Source of the DNA: Quadrisphaera sp. INWT6 | Lineage (GTDB): Bacteria > Actinomycetota > Actinomycetes > Actinomycetales > Quadrisphaeraceae | DNA: 64,000 nucleotides | Direction of reading: 5' to 3' | NCBI RefSeq assembly: GCF_015390235.1 | Contig: NZ_VUOH01000005.1 | Span: 434,001-498,000, forward strand | The notes under the pieces: generated by a model | The model's input: the letters and a program-made list of their open reading frames with translations, nothing else | Databases searched by the model: none | What the model was told of the DNA's origin: nothing | Shown here: positions 50,573-61,877 of the stretch, in pieces | Layout: every line of letters begins with the position of its first letter | How positions within the stretch are numbered: the stretch's first letter is position 1 | Made by a program: the position numbers and the translations under genes

Positions 50573-51506
50573 GGGTCGAGCGCTCGTGCCAGTAGGTGGT
50601 CGGGTCCTGCCGGAGGTCGGAGAGCGCCGCGAGCACTCCCTCGTCGAGCTCGAGCGCGACGGCTCCGACGCCGCGGAGCACCTGCTCCGCCGTCACGGCT
50701 CCCGACAGCACGCGCGTGGCCCACGGCTGAGCGAGTGCCGTGGCCAGGGCCAGCTGGTCGAGCGGCACGCCGACCTCTGCCGCGACGGACTCGGCACGGG
50801 CGTCGCCGCCCGGGGCCAGGCGCCCGTTGGCGAGGGCCTCCTTGACCACCACGGACCACCCGGCGTCGGCCGCCTCGGCGAGCGCTGGACCGGCGGACGG
50901 CTCCACGGGGTTCCACGTCGCCTGGACCACGGTGAAGAGCGGCTCGCCGTCGACGGCGATGTCGAGCGCAGTGCGGACGACGTCCGCCTGGCGCGGCCCT
51001 GAGGTGGACAACCCGATGCGCAGCCCCCGGTCGCGCTGGGCGGCGAGGGCCCTCAGCAGCTCGGTGTCGTCCAGCACGGGGCTGTCGGGCGTCACGGAGT
51101 GCACCTGGTAGACGGCGAGGTGGTCGCCGAGCACGTCCTGCGACTCGCCCAGCTGGCGGCGGAACGCGGCCAGCGAGTGGTCCTTGGTCTCGTGGACCGC
51201 GGCGTCCGTCCGCCAGTCCCCGACGTAGCGGTAGCCCCACTTCGACGCCACCACCAGCGACGGGTCGGCGGCGACGTCGGGGCGCCGTTCGAGCCAGTGC
51301 GCCAGGAACTCCTCCGCGCGGCCGTAGGAGCGCGCGGTGTCGACGTACCGGACGCCTGCGTCCCAGGCGGCGTCGAGGACGGTGGCGGCGCGGTCGCGCA
51401 TCGCCTCCACCGACCTGTCGGCGCCGAGGTCACCCTCGCGTCCGGCGGTGATGTACGCCGGGCGCCCCAGCGCCGCCAGTCCCAGGCCGAGCCGCTCCGC
51501 TGCCAC
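50559..51506 (-). CDS. Aldo/keto reductase (pyridoxal/galactose dehydrogenase-like)
   Basis: 315 residues. LGLGLAALGRPAYI, VLDAAWDAGVRYVDTARSYGRAEEFLAHWLERR (catalytic Asp and Tyr), VVASKWGYRYVGDWRTD (Lys) and LAVYQVHSVTPDS (His) form the AKR catalytic tetrad. RGLRIGLSTSGPRQADVVRTAL and VVQATWNPVEPSAGPAL follow. The end has ALAQPWATRVLSGAVTAEQV for cofactor binding. GTG 51506 has TAGAAC 7 bases upstream. Unlike the reductase at 8949 it lacks an N-terminal extension. Substrate unknown; divergent from the ICL/PEP-mutase gene. Confidence 0.9.
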   Translation of the reverse strand: MAAERLGLGLAALGRPAYITAGREGDLGADRSVEAMRDRAATVLDAAWDAGVRYVDTARSYGRAEEFLAHWLERRPDVAADPSLVVASKWGYRYVGDWRTDAAVHETKDHSLAAFRRQLGESQDVLGDHLAVYQVHSVTPDSPVLDDTELLRALAAQRDRGLRIGLSTSGPRQADVVRTALDIAVDGEPLFTVVQATWNPVEPSAGPALAEAADAGWSVVVKEALANGRLAPGGDARAESVAAEVGVPLDQLALATALAQPWATRVLSGAVTAEQVLRGVGAVALELDEGVLAALSDLRQDPTTYWHERSTRAWH

Positions 51507-51583
51507 GGGCGCTGTTCTACCCGTTCCGGCGGGGCGGGTCACCGCGGGCGAGGGCCGGGGTGCGAGCCGGCCGGGGGCGCGGC

Positions 51584-51589
51584 TAGCGT
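51584..51589 (+). promoter_or_regulatory. -10 element TAGCGT for the ICL/PEP-mutase gene
   Basis: TAGCGT, eight bases, then GTG at 51598. It supports the start used for that gene. Confidence 0.5.
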
Positions 51590-51597
51590 CCGAGCCC

Positions 51598-52383
51598 GTG
51601 ACTGATCTCGCCGCGAAGGCCACCACCCTCCTCGACCTGCACCGCGCCCCCGAGCTGCTCGTGCTCGCCAACGCCTGGGACGTCGTCTCCGCCCAGGTCG
51701 TGGCCGCGACCGAGGGCACGAGGGCCATCGCCACCCCGAGCCACGGCATCGCCGCGACCTTCGGCTACGCCGACGGCGAGCAGATCCCCCTCGACCTGCA
51801 CCTCGACATGGTCGCCAGGATCGCCTCCGCCGTCGACCTGCCGCTGACCATGGACATGGAGGCCGGCTACGGCGACGCGGGGGAGACCACCCGCCGGGCC
51901 ATCGCCGCCGGCGCGGTGGGCGGCAACCTCGAGGACCAGATGAGGCCGCTGGAGGAGTCCGTCGCCGCCGTCGAGGCGAGCCTGCGCGCCGCCCGCGACG
52001 CCGGCGTCCCCGACTTCGTGCTGAACGCCCGCACCGACGCCTTCACCCGCGCCCCCGAGGGCCAGAGCGCCGAGGACACCCTCGCCGAGGCCGTCCGCCG
52101 CTCGAAGGCCTACCTGGAGGTCGGCGCGCCCGTCGTCTTCATCCCCCGCCTCGCGCAGCGCGAGCACGTCGAGGCCGTCGTCGGCGAGCTGGGCCGCGGC
52201 GTCGTCACGCTCATCTCCATCCCGGGCGTGAGCCTGCCGGCCCGCGAGCTGGAGGCGCTCGGCGTCGCCCGCCTCTCCACCGGCCCGTTCACCCAGCGCG
52301 TCGCGCTGACCGCCCTGCAGGACGCGACGGCCGAGCTGCTGGCCGGCGGCGTCCTTCCCCCGGGCACCCGCGCCCTGAACTGA
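51598..52383 (+). CDS. Isocitrate lyase/PEP-mutase superfamily protein
   Basis: 261 residues. The family pattern is clear: LLVLANAWDVVSAQVVAATEGTRAIATPSHGIAATFGYADGEQIPLDLHLDMVARIASAVDLPLTMDMEAGYGD with the metal-binding Asp residues, then AGAVGGNLEDQM and FVLNARTDAF. The catalytic KxCGH/KKCGH of true isocitrate lyase is not present, so it is more like PEP phosphonomutase or carboxyvinyl-carboxyphosphonate-type lyases. The substrate is unknown. It converges with the GGDEF gene with only 3 bases between the stops. Confidence 0.87.
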   Translation: MTDLAAKATTLLDLHRAPELLVLANAWDVVSAQVVAATEGTRAIATPSHGIAATFGYADGEQIPLDLHLDMVARIASAVDLPLTMDMEAGYGDAGETTRRAIAAGAVGGNLEDQMRPLEESVAAVEASLRAARDAGVPDFVLNARTDAFTRAPEGQSAEDTLAEAVRRSKAYLEVGAPVVFIPRLAQREHVEAVVGELGRGVVTLISIPGVSLPARELEALGVARLSTGPFTQRVALTALQDATAELLAGGVLPPGTRALN

Positions 52384-52386
52384 GGC

Positions 52387-53790
52387 TCAGCCGCCGCCGC
52401 GCCGCTCCGCCACCCGGCGGTCGGTGCGGCGGCGGTCGTCGTCCGGGCCCGCATCGACCGCGTCGGCCGCGGCGCCGGCCGCGGGCTCGGGCAGGGGGGC
52501 GACGACGACGGCGCCGTCGCGGCGCTTGGCGGCGTACATCGCCGCGTCGGCGCACTCCCACAGCGCCCTCGAGCTCGTGGCGTGCAGCGGAGCGGCGGCC
52601 ACCCCCGCGCTGGCCCCCACCTGGACGGGCCCGCCGTCGAGGTCCACCGGACGGGCCAGCGCCGCCACGGCGGAGCGGGCGCGTCGCTCGGCAGCGGGCA
52701 GGTCGCTGTGGGTCAGCACGAGCGCGAACTCGTCGCCGCCGAGGCGGACCACGTGCTCGCCCGAGCCGGAGTCCTCCCGGAGGCGCCCCGCGAGGGCCAC
52801 CAGCAGGTCATCGCCGGCGCGGTGCCCGAGGGTGTCGTTGACCGCCTTGAACCTGTCGAGGTCCAGGACCACGAGCGCCACGGGCACCCCGGCGTCGACC
52901 ACCGCCAGGGCGTGGTCGAGGGCGCGCCGGTTGCCCAGCCCCGTAAGGGCGTCGGTGGTGGCCTGGGAGCGCAGGGCGTTCAGCACGTCGAGCTGCTGGA
53001 AGACGACGGCGGTCTTCGCCGTCACGAGCACGATGATCGCCAGCGAGGCCCAGGCGGCGGGCTCGGGGATGGGCGAGACCAGGTGCCACCCGAGCAGGGC
53101 GGTGCTCTGGAGCGTCAGGGACACCGGGCCGATGACGATGTCCCCGCCGCTCTCGAGGGCCCGCTCGTCGGCGTGGGGGTCGCGCAGCCACGCCGCCAGG
53201 GCCACCAGGGCCGCGGCGGTGGGGTGGGCCGCGTCGGCGAGGGCCCCTGCGGACTGCCCGGCGAGGGCCGAGGCGCTCGACACCTCGGCGACCACCAGCA
53301 CCGCTGCCGCGACCGCGTGCACCAGCATCCGCCGGTCCGGGGGGCGCAGCAGCGCGGTGGTCGTCAGGCAGAAGGTCAGGACCAGCCACGCCAGGCCCAG
53401 GGGGACGAGCAGCACGGCCGCCCGCCCCTCCGAGACGCCCGCGCCCAGGGCCACCGGGGTGGTGGCGAAGGCCCAGACGAGCGCCAGCCCCGCAGGGACG
53501 CCCGTGGCGAGGTCGAGCCACGAGCGGGTGGCCGACGTCGTCAGCCGGCGGCGGAGCAGCTGCATCTGCAGGACCGCCAGCGCCGCCACGGCCGCTCCCG
53601 CCGCGGCGCTCGAGGGCTGCACCCCGCTCCCGTCCGCTGACGGCGGGGGCAGCAGCACCACGACGAGCAGCGCAGCGACGACCACCAGCGCGGGCAGCGC
53701 CGGCGGACGGCGGTGGGCCGGGCGCGCGAGGGCCGCGACGACGGCGAGCAGGGAGGCGGCAGCCACCACCACCTGCAGCACCGCGACCAC
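52387..53790 (-). CDS. Diguanylate cyclase (GGDEF) with N-terminal membrane domain
   Basis: 467 residues. The N-terminal 270 residues hold about eight hydrophobic helices without a recognised sensor domain. The GGDEF domain (about 280-445) has TTDALTGLGNRRALDHAL, VLDLDRFKAVNDTLGHRAGDDLL and VVRLGGDEFALVL, all substrate and metal residues kept, so it should make c-di-GMP. The inhibitory I-site RxxD at its usual distance is absent. The tail DDDRRRTDRRVAERRGGG is basic. GTG 53790 is my start; others lie within the first helix. Confidence 0.88.
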   Translation of the reverse strand: MVAVLQVVVAAASLLAVVAALARPAHRRPPALPALVVVAALLVVVLLPPPSADGSGVQPSSAAAGAAVAALAVLQMQLLRRRLTTSATRSWLDLATGVPAGLALVWAFATTPVALGAGVSEGRAAVLLVPLGLAWLVLTFCLTTTALLRPPDRRMLVHAVAAAVLVVAEVSSASALAGQSAGALADAAHPTAAALVALAAWLRDPHADERALESGGDIVIGPVSLTLQSTALLGWHLVSPIPEPAAWASLAIIVLVTAKTAVVFQQLDVLNALRSQATTDALTGLGNRRALDHALAVVDAGVPVALVVLDLDRFKAVNDTLGHRAGDDLLVALAGRLREDSGSGEHVVRLGGDEFALVLTHSDLPAAERRARSAVAALARPVDLDGGPVQVGASAGVAAAPLHATSSRALWECADAAMYAAKRRDGAVVVAPLPEPAAGAAADAVDAGPDDDRRRTDRRVAERRGGG

Positions 53791-53929
53791 GGTCCCCCTT
53801 CCGACACCGCCCCCCGGTGCGCCGCAGAGATCTTCGTCCACCTCCGGTGCGCGGGCGAGACGGGCTCCTCCGCGCCGGTCCGCCGACGGGTTCCGGGGGG
53901 CGGGCTGGCGGGGGCGCGCCGACGCCCGG

Positions 53930-53935
53930 CAGGAT
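53930..53935 (+). promoter_or_regulatory. -10 element CAGGAT for gnd
   Basis: CAGGAT, six bases, then ATG 53942. It fits nAnnnT but lacks the leading T; leaderless start inferred. Confidence 0.4.
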
Positions 53936-53941
53936 CGCGCC

Positions 53942-55459
53942 ATGGCAGACCAGGACCAGCAGAGCACCTCACCGTCCGCGGCGCGCGCGGACATCGGCGT
54001 CACCGGGCTGGCGGTGATGGGCCGCAACCTGGCCCGCAACTTCGCCCGCCACGGCCACACGACCGCGCTGCACAACCGCACCCAGTCGCGCGTCGACGAG
54101 CTCGTCGAGCAGTTCGGCCACGAGGGCGACTTCGTCGCCTCCACCGACCTGGAGTCCTTCGTGGCCTCCCTGAAGCGTCCGCGCCGCGTCATGATCATGG
54201 TCAAGGCCGGGAAGGCCACCGACGCCGTCATCGACGAGCTCGTCCCCCTCCTGCAGGAGGGCGACATCGTCATCGACGGCGGCAACGCCCACTTCGACGA
54301 CACCCGCCGCCGCGAGCAGGCGCTGCGCGCGAAGGGCCTGCACTTCGTGGGCACCGGCGTCTCCGGCGGTGAGGAGGGAGCCCTCAACGGGCCGAGCATC
54401 ATGCCCGGCGGCTCGAAGGAGTCCTACGAGGCGCTCGGGCCGATCCTGGAGTCCATCGCCGTCGACGTCGACGGCACCCCGTGCTGCACGTACGTCGGGC
54501 CCGACGGCGCCGGCCACTTCGTCAAGATGGTGCACAACGGCATCGAGTACGCCGACATGCAGCTCATCGCCGAGGCCTACGACCTGCTGCGCCAGGGCCT
54601 GGGCAAGACCCCCGCGGAGCTGTCGGAGGTCTTCTCCCAGTGGAACGAGGGCGACCTGGAGTCGTTCCTCATCGAGATCACCGCCACGGTGCTGGCCAAG
54701 ACCCACCCCTCCGCCGACGGCACCGAGACCCCGCTGGTCGACCTGGTCGTGGACGCCGCCGAGCAGAAGGGCACCGGCCGCTGGACGGTCCAGACCGCCC
54801 TGGAGCTGGGCGTGCCCACCACCGGCATCGCCGAGGCGGTCTTCGCCCGCTCCCTGTCCGGCTCGGTCGACCAGCGCCGCGCGGTGCAGGCCGCCGGCAC
54901 CCTCACCGGCCCCTCGGGCTCGCTGGAGGGCGCCGAGGCCGAGGGCTTCGTCGACGCGGTCCGCGACGCGCTGTACGCCTCCAAGGTGGTCGCCTACGCC
55001 CAGGGCTTCGACATGATCCAGGCCGGGTCGGACCAGTACGGCTGGGACGTGGACAAGGGCGCCATGGCCACCATCTGGCGCGGCGGCTGCATCATCCGGG
55101 CGCAGTTCCTGAACCGCATCAAGGACGCGTACGACAAGGACGCCTCCCTGGCCTCGCTGCTGCTGGACGACTACTTCGCCTCCGCGGTCGCGAACGCGCA
55201 GGACTCCTGGCGCCGCGTGGTGGCCACCGCGGTGCGGATCGGGGTGCCGGTGCCGGGCTTCTCCAGCGCGCTGGCGTACTACGACGGCCTGCGCCGCGAG
55301 CGGCTGGGGGCGGCGCTGGTGCAGGGCCAGCGCGACCTGTTCGGCGCGCACACCTACGGCCGCGTCGACAAGCCGGGCACCTACCACACGCTGTGGTCCG
55401 GTGACGGCTCCGAGGAGCGCCAGGACACCGAGGGCCAGGGGAGCCACAACCCCCACTGA
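53942..55459 (+). CDS. gnd: 6-phosphogluconate dehydrogenase, decarboxylating
   Basis: 505 residues. Pentose-phosphate step from 6-phosphogluconate to ribulose 5-phosphate, producing NADPH. NADP fold GVTGLAVMGRNLARNFARHGHTTALHNRT; substrate motif FVGTGVSGGEEGALNGPSIMPGGS; catalytic Lys in GAGHFVKMVHNGIEYADMQLIAEAY; and helical-domain GWDVDKGAMATIWRGGCIIRAQFL. The length fits the long dimeric form; the tail is GDGSEERQDTEGQGSHNPH. Start ATG follows CAGGAT by 6 bases. A 10-bp hairpin follows the stop. Confidence 0.96.
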   Translation: MADQDQQSTSPSAARADIGVTGLAVMGRNLARNFARHGHTTALHNRTQSRVDELVEQFGHEGDFVASTDLESFVASLKRPRRVMIMVKAGKATDAVIDELVPLLQEGDIVIDGGNAHFDDTRRREQALRAKGLHFVGTGVSGGEEGALNGPSIMPGGSKESYEALGPILESIAVDVDGTPCCTYVGPDGAGHFVKMVHNGIEYADMQLIAEAYDLLRQGLGKTPAELSEVFSQWNEGDLESFLIEITATVLAKTHPSADGTETPLVDLVVDAAEQKGTGRWTVQTALELGVPTTGIAEAVFARSLSGSVDQRRAVQAAGTLTGPSGSLEGAEAEGFVDAVRDALYASKVVAYAQGFDMIQAGSDQYGWDVDKGAMATIWRGGCIIRAQFLNRIKDAYDKDASLASLLLDDYFASAVANAQDSWRRVVATAVRIGVPVPGFSSALAYYDGLRRERLGAALVQGQRDLFGAHTYGRVDKPGTYHTLWSGDGSEERQDTEGQGSHNPH

Positions 55460-55506
55460 CCCGCTCCCGCACCAGCCAGCAGCAGCCAGCAGCACCGGCT
55501 CGCCCA

Positions 55507-55556
55507 CAGGCGGGTGTCGCGCCGGCCCCGTCCACAGGGCCCGCGGCACCCGCCTG
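55507..55556 (+). terminator. Possible gnd terminator
   Basis: CAGGCGGGTG and CACCCGCCTG form a perfect 10-bp stem with a 30-base loop, 48 bases after gnd. The large loop makes it weaker than others here. Confidence 0.45.
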
Positions 55557-55623
55557 CGGCGTCCTCGGACGCGTCCACCCTCGGTGGTGTGCGGGCCGCG
55601 CGGCCCGCGGGAGAGGTGGCGCG

Positions 55624-57123
55624 ATGGGGACCGTGAGGCAGGGGCCGTGGGGTCGGGGGTGCCCGTGCGGGCGGCCCGGCTGCACGTACGGCGGCCGGTC
55701 GGTGGGGCTCGACGGCTGGGCCGGTGACGAGCGGAGGGACGGCGACGTCGAGCGCGACGAGCGCGAGGGTGCCTGGTACGGCGACCCGTCGGGCAGCGGG
55801 TACTGGGACGACGACCCGGACGAGCACCTCGACGACGGGGCCGACGACGACCTCGACGACGGGGCCGACGACGAGGTGGGCGAGCTCACCGCGGAGGCTG
55901 CCCTGGCCGTCGCGCTCGACGAGCTCCGGCGGGGCTCGGTGGCGGGCGCGACGGCGGTGCTCGCCGCTGCTCCGGAGACCGAGCTGGTGCCGCTCGTGGC
56001 CGCGCGGGTCCTGGAGTCGCTCGAGCGCCTGTGGGGCGACGGGTGGGAGCCCGCCGACGTCCTCCGGTGGGCGCGCCGCCGCCCCGGTGGTGCCACCGCG
56101 CCGCTGCTGCGGCTGGCGGTGGGCGCCTCCCTCGCCCGCCGTCCCCAGGTCGACCTGTCCCCGCGGTGGCAGCAGCAGGCGGCCGCTCACGACGTCGAGG
56201 TCCGCGAGGGGACGAGCGGGTTCCTGTCCGAGGCGGGTGCGGGCCAGCGCTCGTCGGGATGGGGCCGCTACGGCCGGGTGCCGGCGTGGGCGGAGGTGTC
56301 CGCCGAGGCGCTGGCCCTGGTCCTGGCGCTGGACCGCCAGGAGGCGATGCCCGTCGTCGGCAGCGGTGGCGGGGTGGCGTCCGCGGCGGCCGGAGCGGCT
56401 GACCGAAGGGTGCTGGAGAAGGTGCGCCTGCTGCTGGCGAAGGCGGAGTCGACGGCGTTCCCCGCTGAGGCCGAGACCTTCACCGCCGCGGCGCAGAGCC
56501 TCATCAGCCGCCACAGCCTGGAGGCCGCGCTCGCCGCCGGGACGTCGGGCGGGGAGGCGGCGCCGGGCGGGGTCCGCATCGGCGTCGACGCGCCCTACGA
56601 GGGGCAGAAGGCGGCCCTGCTGGCGGCGGTGGCGCGCGCCAACCGGTGCAGCGCCGTCTGGACCCGCCACCTGGGCTGCTCCACGGTCGTGGGCTTCAGC
56701 GCGGACCTCGCCGCCGTCGAGGTGCTCTTCGCGTCCCTGCTCACGCAGGCCGTGCGCGGCATGACCGCGGCGGGCGCCGACGCGCGCCCGGGGGCCTCGA
56801 CCCGGCGCCCCGAGTTCCGCCGCGCCTACCTGGAGTCGTTCGCGCGGCGCATCGGGCAGCGCCTCGACGAGGCCGCCACCGCCGCGGCCGCCGCGGGAGA
56901 CCTCGACGACGGCGGTCGGCTGCTGCCGGTGCTCGCGGCGCGCTCGGCGGCCGTCGACGACGCCGTGGCGCAGGCCTTCCCGCAGCTGGTGAGCCGGCGG
57001 GGTCCCCGCACCCTCGACCGGGCGGGCTGGGCCTCCGGGTGGGCGGCGGCCGAGCTCGCCAGCCTCGACGTGGGCCAGGCGGTCACCTCGGTCCGGGCGC
57101 TCCCGCCGTCCGGGGCGGCCTGA
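55624..57123 (+). CDS. DUF2786 domain-containing protein
   Basis: 499 residues. A Gly/Cys-containing start (RGCPCGRPGCTYGGRS) is followed by an acidic, repeat-containing region (about 30-90) and a helical region. DUF2786 proper is about 260-300: VLEKVRLLLAKAESTAFPAEAETFTAAAQSLISRHSLE. The C-terminal part (FRRAYLESFARRIGQRL and LASLDVGQAVTSVRALP) matches the longer actinobacterial members. Function unknown; the domain occurs in phage and bacterial proteins. ATG 55624 has a GAGAGG site upstream. Confidence 0.8.
   Translation: MGTVRQGPWGRGCPCGRPGCTYGGRSVGLDGWAGDERRDGDVERDEREGAWYGDPSGSGYWDDDPDEHLDDGADDDLDDGADDEVGELTAEAALAVALDELRRGSVAGATAVLAAAPETELVPLVAARVLESLERLWGDGWEPADVLRWARRRPGGATAPLLRLAVGASLARRPQVDLSPRWQQQAAAHDVEVREGTSGFLSEAGAGQRSSGWGRYGRVPAWAEVSAEALALVLALDRQEAMPVVGSGGGVASAAAGAADRRVLEKVRLLLAKAESTAFPAEAETFTAAAQSLISRHSLEAALAAGTSGGEAAPGGVRIGVDAPYEGQKAALLAAVARANRCSAVWTRHLGCSTVVGFSADLAAVEVLFASLLTQAVRGMTAAGADARPGASTRRPEFRRAYLESFARRIGQRLDEAATAAAAAGDLDDGGRLLPVLAARSAAVDDAVAQAFPQLVSRRGPRTLDRAGWASGWAAAELASLDVGQAVTSVRALPPSGAA
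55827..55874 (+). repeat. Two exact 24-bp tandem repeats inside the DUF2786 gene
   Basis: Units at 55827-55850 and 55851-55874 are identical (start CCTCGACGACGGGGCC) and encode the repeated acidic LDDGADDD. The in-frame length makes it a slippage-prone but non-disruptive repeat. Confidence 0.85.
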
Positions 57124-57237
57124 GGGCCGGTCGCACGGACCGGCTCGTGAGCGCGTACCGGCGGTGGTCGCGGGTAGGAGGTGACCACCGCCGGTCGAGA
57201 CCACGTGCCGGCAGCGCTCCACCGCAGGGGAGAACCC

Positions 57238-58194
57238 GTGTACCTCCACGTCCAGCAGCTCATCCACGAGATCGCCCAGGACGAGCCGGACCCCGCGGCC
57301 GCGAACGCCCTCCAGGAGGGCCTCGGCGGCCAGTTCGGCGAGATGCGCACGATGATGCAGTACCTGTTCCAGTCGATGAACTTCCGCGGCGACCCGCGCG
57401 CGAAGCCCTACAAGGACCTGATGCAGGGCATCGGCACCGAGGAGATCAGCCACGTCGAGCTGATCGGGACGACGATCGCCCGCCTCACCGACGGCTCGCC
57501 CCGCTACCAGGGCAAGCAGTCCGACGACCTCGACGTCCCCGGCGCCGGCGGGGCGACGCCCCTGGCCAGCGCGCTGACCGAGGGCAACATCCACCACTAC
57601 CTCGTGGGGGCCCAGGGGGCGCTGCCCGTCGACTCCGCGGGCAACCCGTGGAGCGGCAGCTACGTCTACAACTCGGGCAACCTCGTGCTCGACCTGCTGT
57701 ACAACCTCATGCTCGAGTCGACGGGGCGCCTGCAGAAGAGCCGCATCTACGAGATGACGGACAACGCCACGGCCCGCTCGACCATCGCCTACCTGATCGT
57801 CCGCGACCAGGCCCACGAGAACGCGTACGCGAAGGCGCTGGAGACGCTCGGGGTCGACTGGAAGAAGACCCTGCCGATCCCCAAGACGAACGCCGAGCGG
57901 TTCCCCGAGGTGAAGGCGCTGGTCGACAAGGGCCTGCAGAGCGTCAACTACACCTTCGACCTCACCGGGCTCAGCGAGGCCAGCAAGATCCTGCGCGGCC
58001 CCTCGCCGTCCAACGACGGCACCGACCTGTCGGTGCCCGCCCAGGCGCCCACCGACGGCGAGCCGATCACCGTCGCGCCGCCGCGCTTCGAGGAGTACGC
58101 CCCCGGCGTCGACACCGAGCTGCTCGACCTGATCGCAGCCACGGCCGAGCTCGAGGTCGCCGACGTCGAGAGCAGCTTCGGTCCCACCTCCTGA
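57238..58194 (+). CDS. Manganese catalase
   Basis: 318 residues. Di-manganese enzyme removing hydrogen peroxide. The ferritin-like helices supply the ligands: LQEGLGGQFGEMRTMMQYLFQSMNF (first Glu), GTEEISHVELIGT (Glu and His) and VRDQAHENAYAKALETLGV (His and Glu). The loops NPWSGSYVYNSGNLVLDLLYNLMLE and TRARSTIAYL-like TARSTIAYLIV are characteristic. The C-terminal tail is longer than in Lactobacillus enzyme. GTG 57238 has GGGGAGAA upstream; an in-frame GTG at 57181 would add a non-conserved segment. Confidence 0.95.
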   Translation: MYLHVQQLIHEIAQDEPDPAAANALQEGLGGQFGEMRTMMQYLFQSMNFRGDPRAKPYKDLMQGIGTEEISHVELIGTTIARLTDGSPRYQGKQSDDLDVPGAGGATPLASALTEGNIHHYLVGAQGALPVDSAGNPWSGSYVYNSGNLVLDLLYNLMLESTGRLQKSRIYEMTDNATARSTIAYLIVRDQAHENAYAKALETLGVDWKKTLPIPKTNAERFPEVKALVDKGLQSVNYTFDLTGLSEASKILRGPSPSNDGTDLSVPAQAPTDGEPITVAPPRFEEYAPGVDTELLDLIAATAELEVADVESSFGPTS

Positions 58195-58202
58195 CGGGAA
58201 CA

Positions 58203-58257
58203 GGGGTGGTGCGGTCGAGGTTGAGTCTCATAGGCTCAACCCGTTCCGCACCACCCC
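58203..58257 (+). promoter_or_regulatory. HAIR operator inside a larger symmetric palindrome, clpB promoter
   Basis: The core GTTGAGT-N7-GCTCAAC (58220-58240) matches the HspR consensus in most positions. Five bases away on each side, GGGGTGGTGCGG (58203-58214) and CCGCACCACCCC (58246-58257) form a perfect 12-bp outer inverted repeat. TAGGCT (58231-58236) is a possible -10 inside the core. The outer stem may also terminate the catalase transcript. Confidence 0.75.
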
Positions 58258-58269
58258 CGGAGGTCCCGC

Positions 58270-61020
<2,751 letters not shown>

Positions 61021-61041
61021 GGCCGGACCGGCGCACGACGA

Positions 61042-61076
61042 GGAGGGCCCGACCGCACACCGCGGTCGGGCCCTCC
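61042..61076. terminator. 15-bp hairpin after clpB
   Basis: GGAGGGCCCGACCGC and GCGGTCGGGCCCTCC pair perfectly with a 5-base loop (ACACC), between the convergent clpB and lipoprotein genes. Bidirectional. Confidence 0.85.
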
Positions 61077-61090
61077 GGCTGCGTGCGCGG

Positions 61091-61492
61091 TCAGCTGCCG
61101 CAGGCCTGCGCGAGGAAGTCGCCCTCGAGCTCCCCGCCCGAGGAGCGCAGCAGCTCCAGGGTCTGCTCCAGGCCCTCCTGGAACCGGGGGGCGCCCGCGT
61201 ACTCGTCGACGAGCGCCTGCGAGGCGGCCTCGTCGTCGTGGACCTCGGTGAGGCGCTCCTCGACGCCCGCCTCGCCGAACCCGGCGCAGGCGCTCGCGTC
61301 GGTCGTCCCCGCGCTGGTCGGCGAGGCGTCCGGAGGGCTGGACGTCGAGGTGGACGGCGAGCTCGCGGGGGCGGTGGTGCTGGGCGCGGGGTCGCTCCCG
61401 GCCTGCGGTCCGCCGCAGCCGGCCAGCGACGCGCCGACCAGGACGGCCGCCGCGACCGCCCCGGCGGTGAGGGCGTGCGCGCGGCGGGTCAC
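61091..61492 (-). CDS. Predicted lipoprotein, unknown
   Basis: 133 residues. Signal peptide TRRAHALTAGAVAAAVLVGASLAGCGG with lipobox LAGC (Cys at about 25), then a Ser/Thr/Pro-rich linker and a small helical, acidic domain (ACAGFGEAGVEERLTEVHDDEAASQALVDEYAGAPRFQEGLEQTLELLRSSGGELEGDFLAQACGS) with two Cys that may form a disulfide. Family not recognised. It is coupled to the upstream DUF4190-like gene by a GTGA overlap. Confidence 0.75.
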   Translation of the reverse strand: MTRRAHALTAGAVAAAVLVGASLAGCGGPQAGSDPAPSTTAPASSPSTSTSSPPDASPTSAGTTDASACAGFGEAGVEERLTEVHDDEAASQALVDEYAGAPRFQEGLEQTLELLRSSGGELEGDFLAQACGS

Positions 61493-61794
61493 GGCGCCGT
61501 CGACCCGGCCACGGCCACGAAGAGCAGCAGCGACACGAACGGCACCACGACCAGTGCCACGAAGGCCACCACCGCCAGCGCGGTGATCACGACGCTGATC
61601 CACAGGCCCGCCGTGGCGAGCTCGTGGCCCTGGGTGCCGTTCTGCCGGACGCTCCGGCGCGCGATGACGCCGAAGACGATGCCGAGCGGCGCGAAGACGA
61701 AGGCGAAGACCAGGGCGAGCACCGCCGTGGTCTCCGTGGGGGGCGGGTGCTGCAGCGAGCTGTCGTCGCCGCAGCCGGTCGGCGGCTGGGACAC
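61489..61794 (-). CDS. DUF4190-like membrane protein
   Basis: 101 residues. A polar N-terminus (SQPPTGCGDDSSLQHPPPTET) is followed by TAVLALVFAFVFAPLGIVFGVIARRSVRQNGTQGHELATAGLWISVVITALAVVAFVALVVVPFV, the two-helix DUF4190 pattern. These proteins are membrane-bound and of unknown function. GTG 61794 has a GGAGG site 8 bases upstream. It forms an operon with the lipoprotein gene. Confidence 0.75.
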   Translation of the reverse strand: MSQPPTGCGDDSSLQHPPPTETTAVLALVFAFVFAPLGIVFGVIARRSVRQNGTQGHELATAGLWISVVITALAVVAFVALVVVPFVSLLLFVAVAGSTAP

Positions 61795-61877
61795 GGGGGA
61801 CCTCCGGGGTCTGGTCGGTGGCGCGGGCCGGGCCTGTCGCACGCGCGGCCCCCGGGCGGGGAGCCGCGCGGCGCGGG

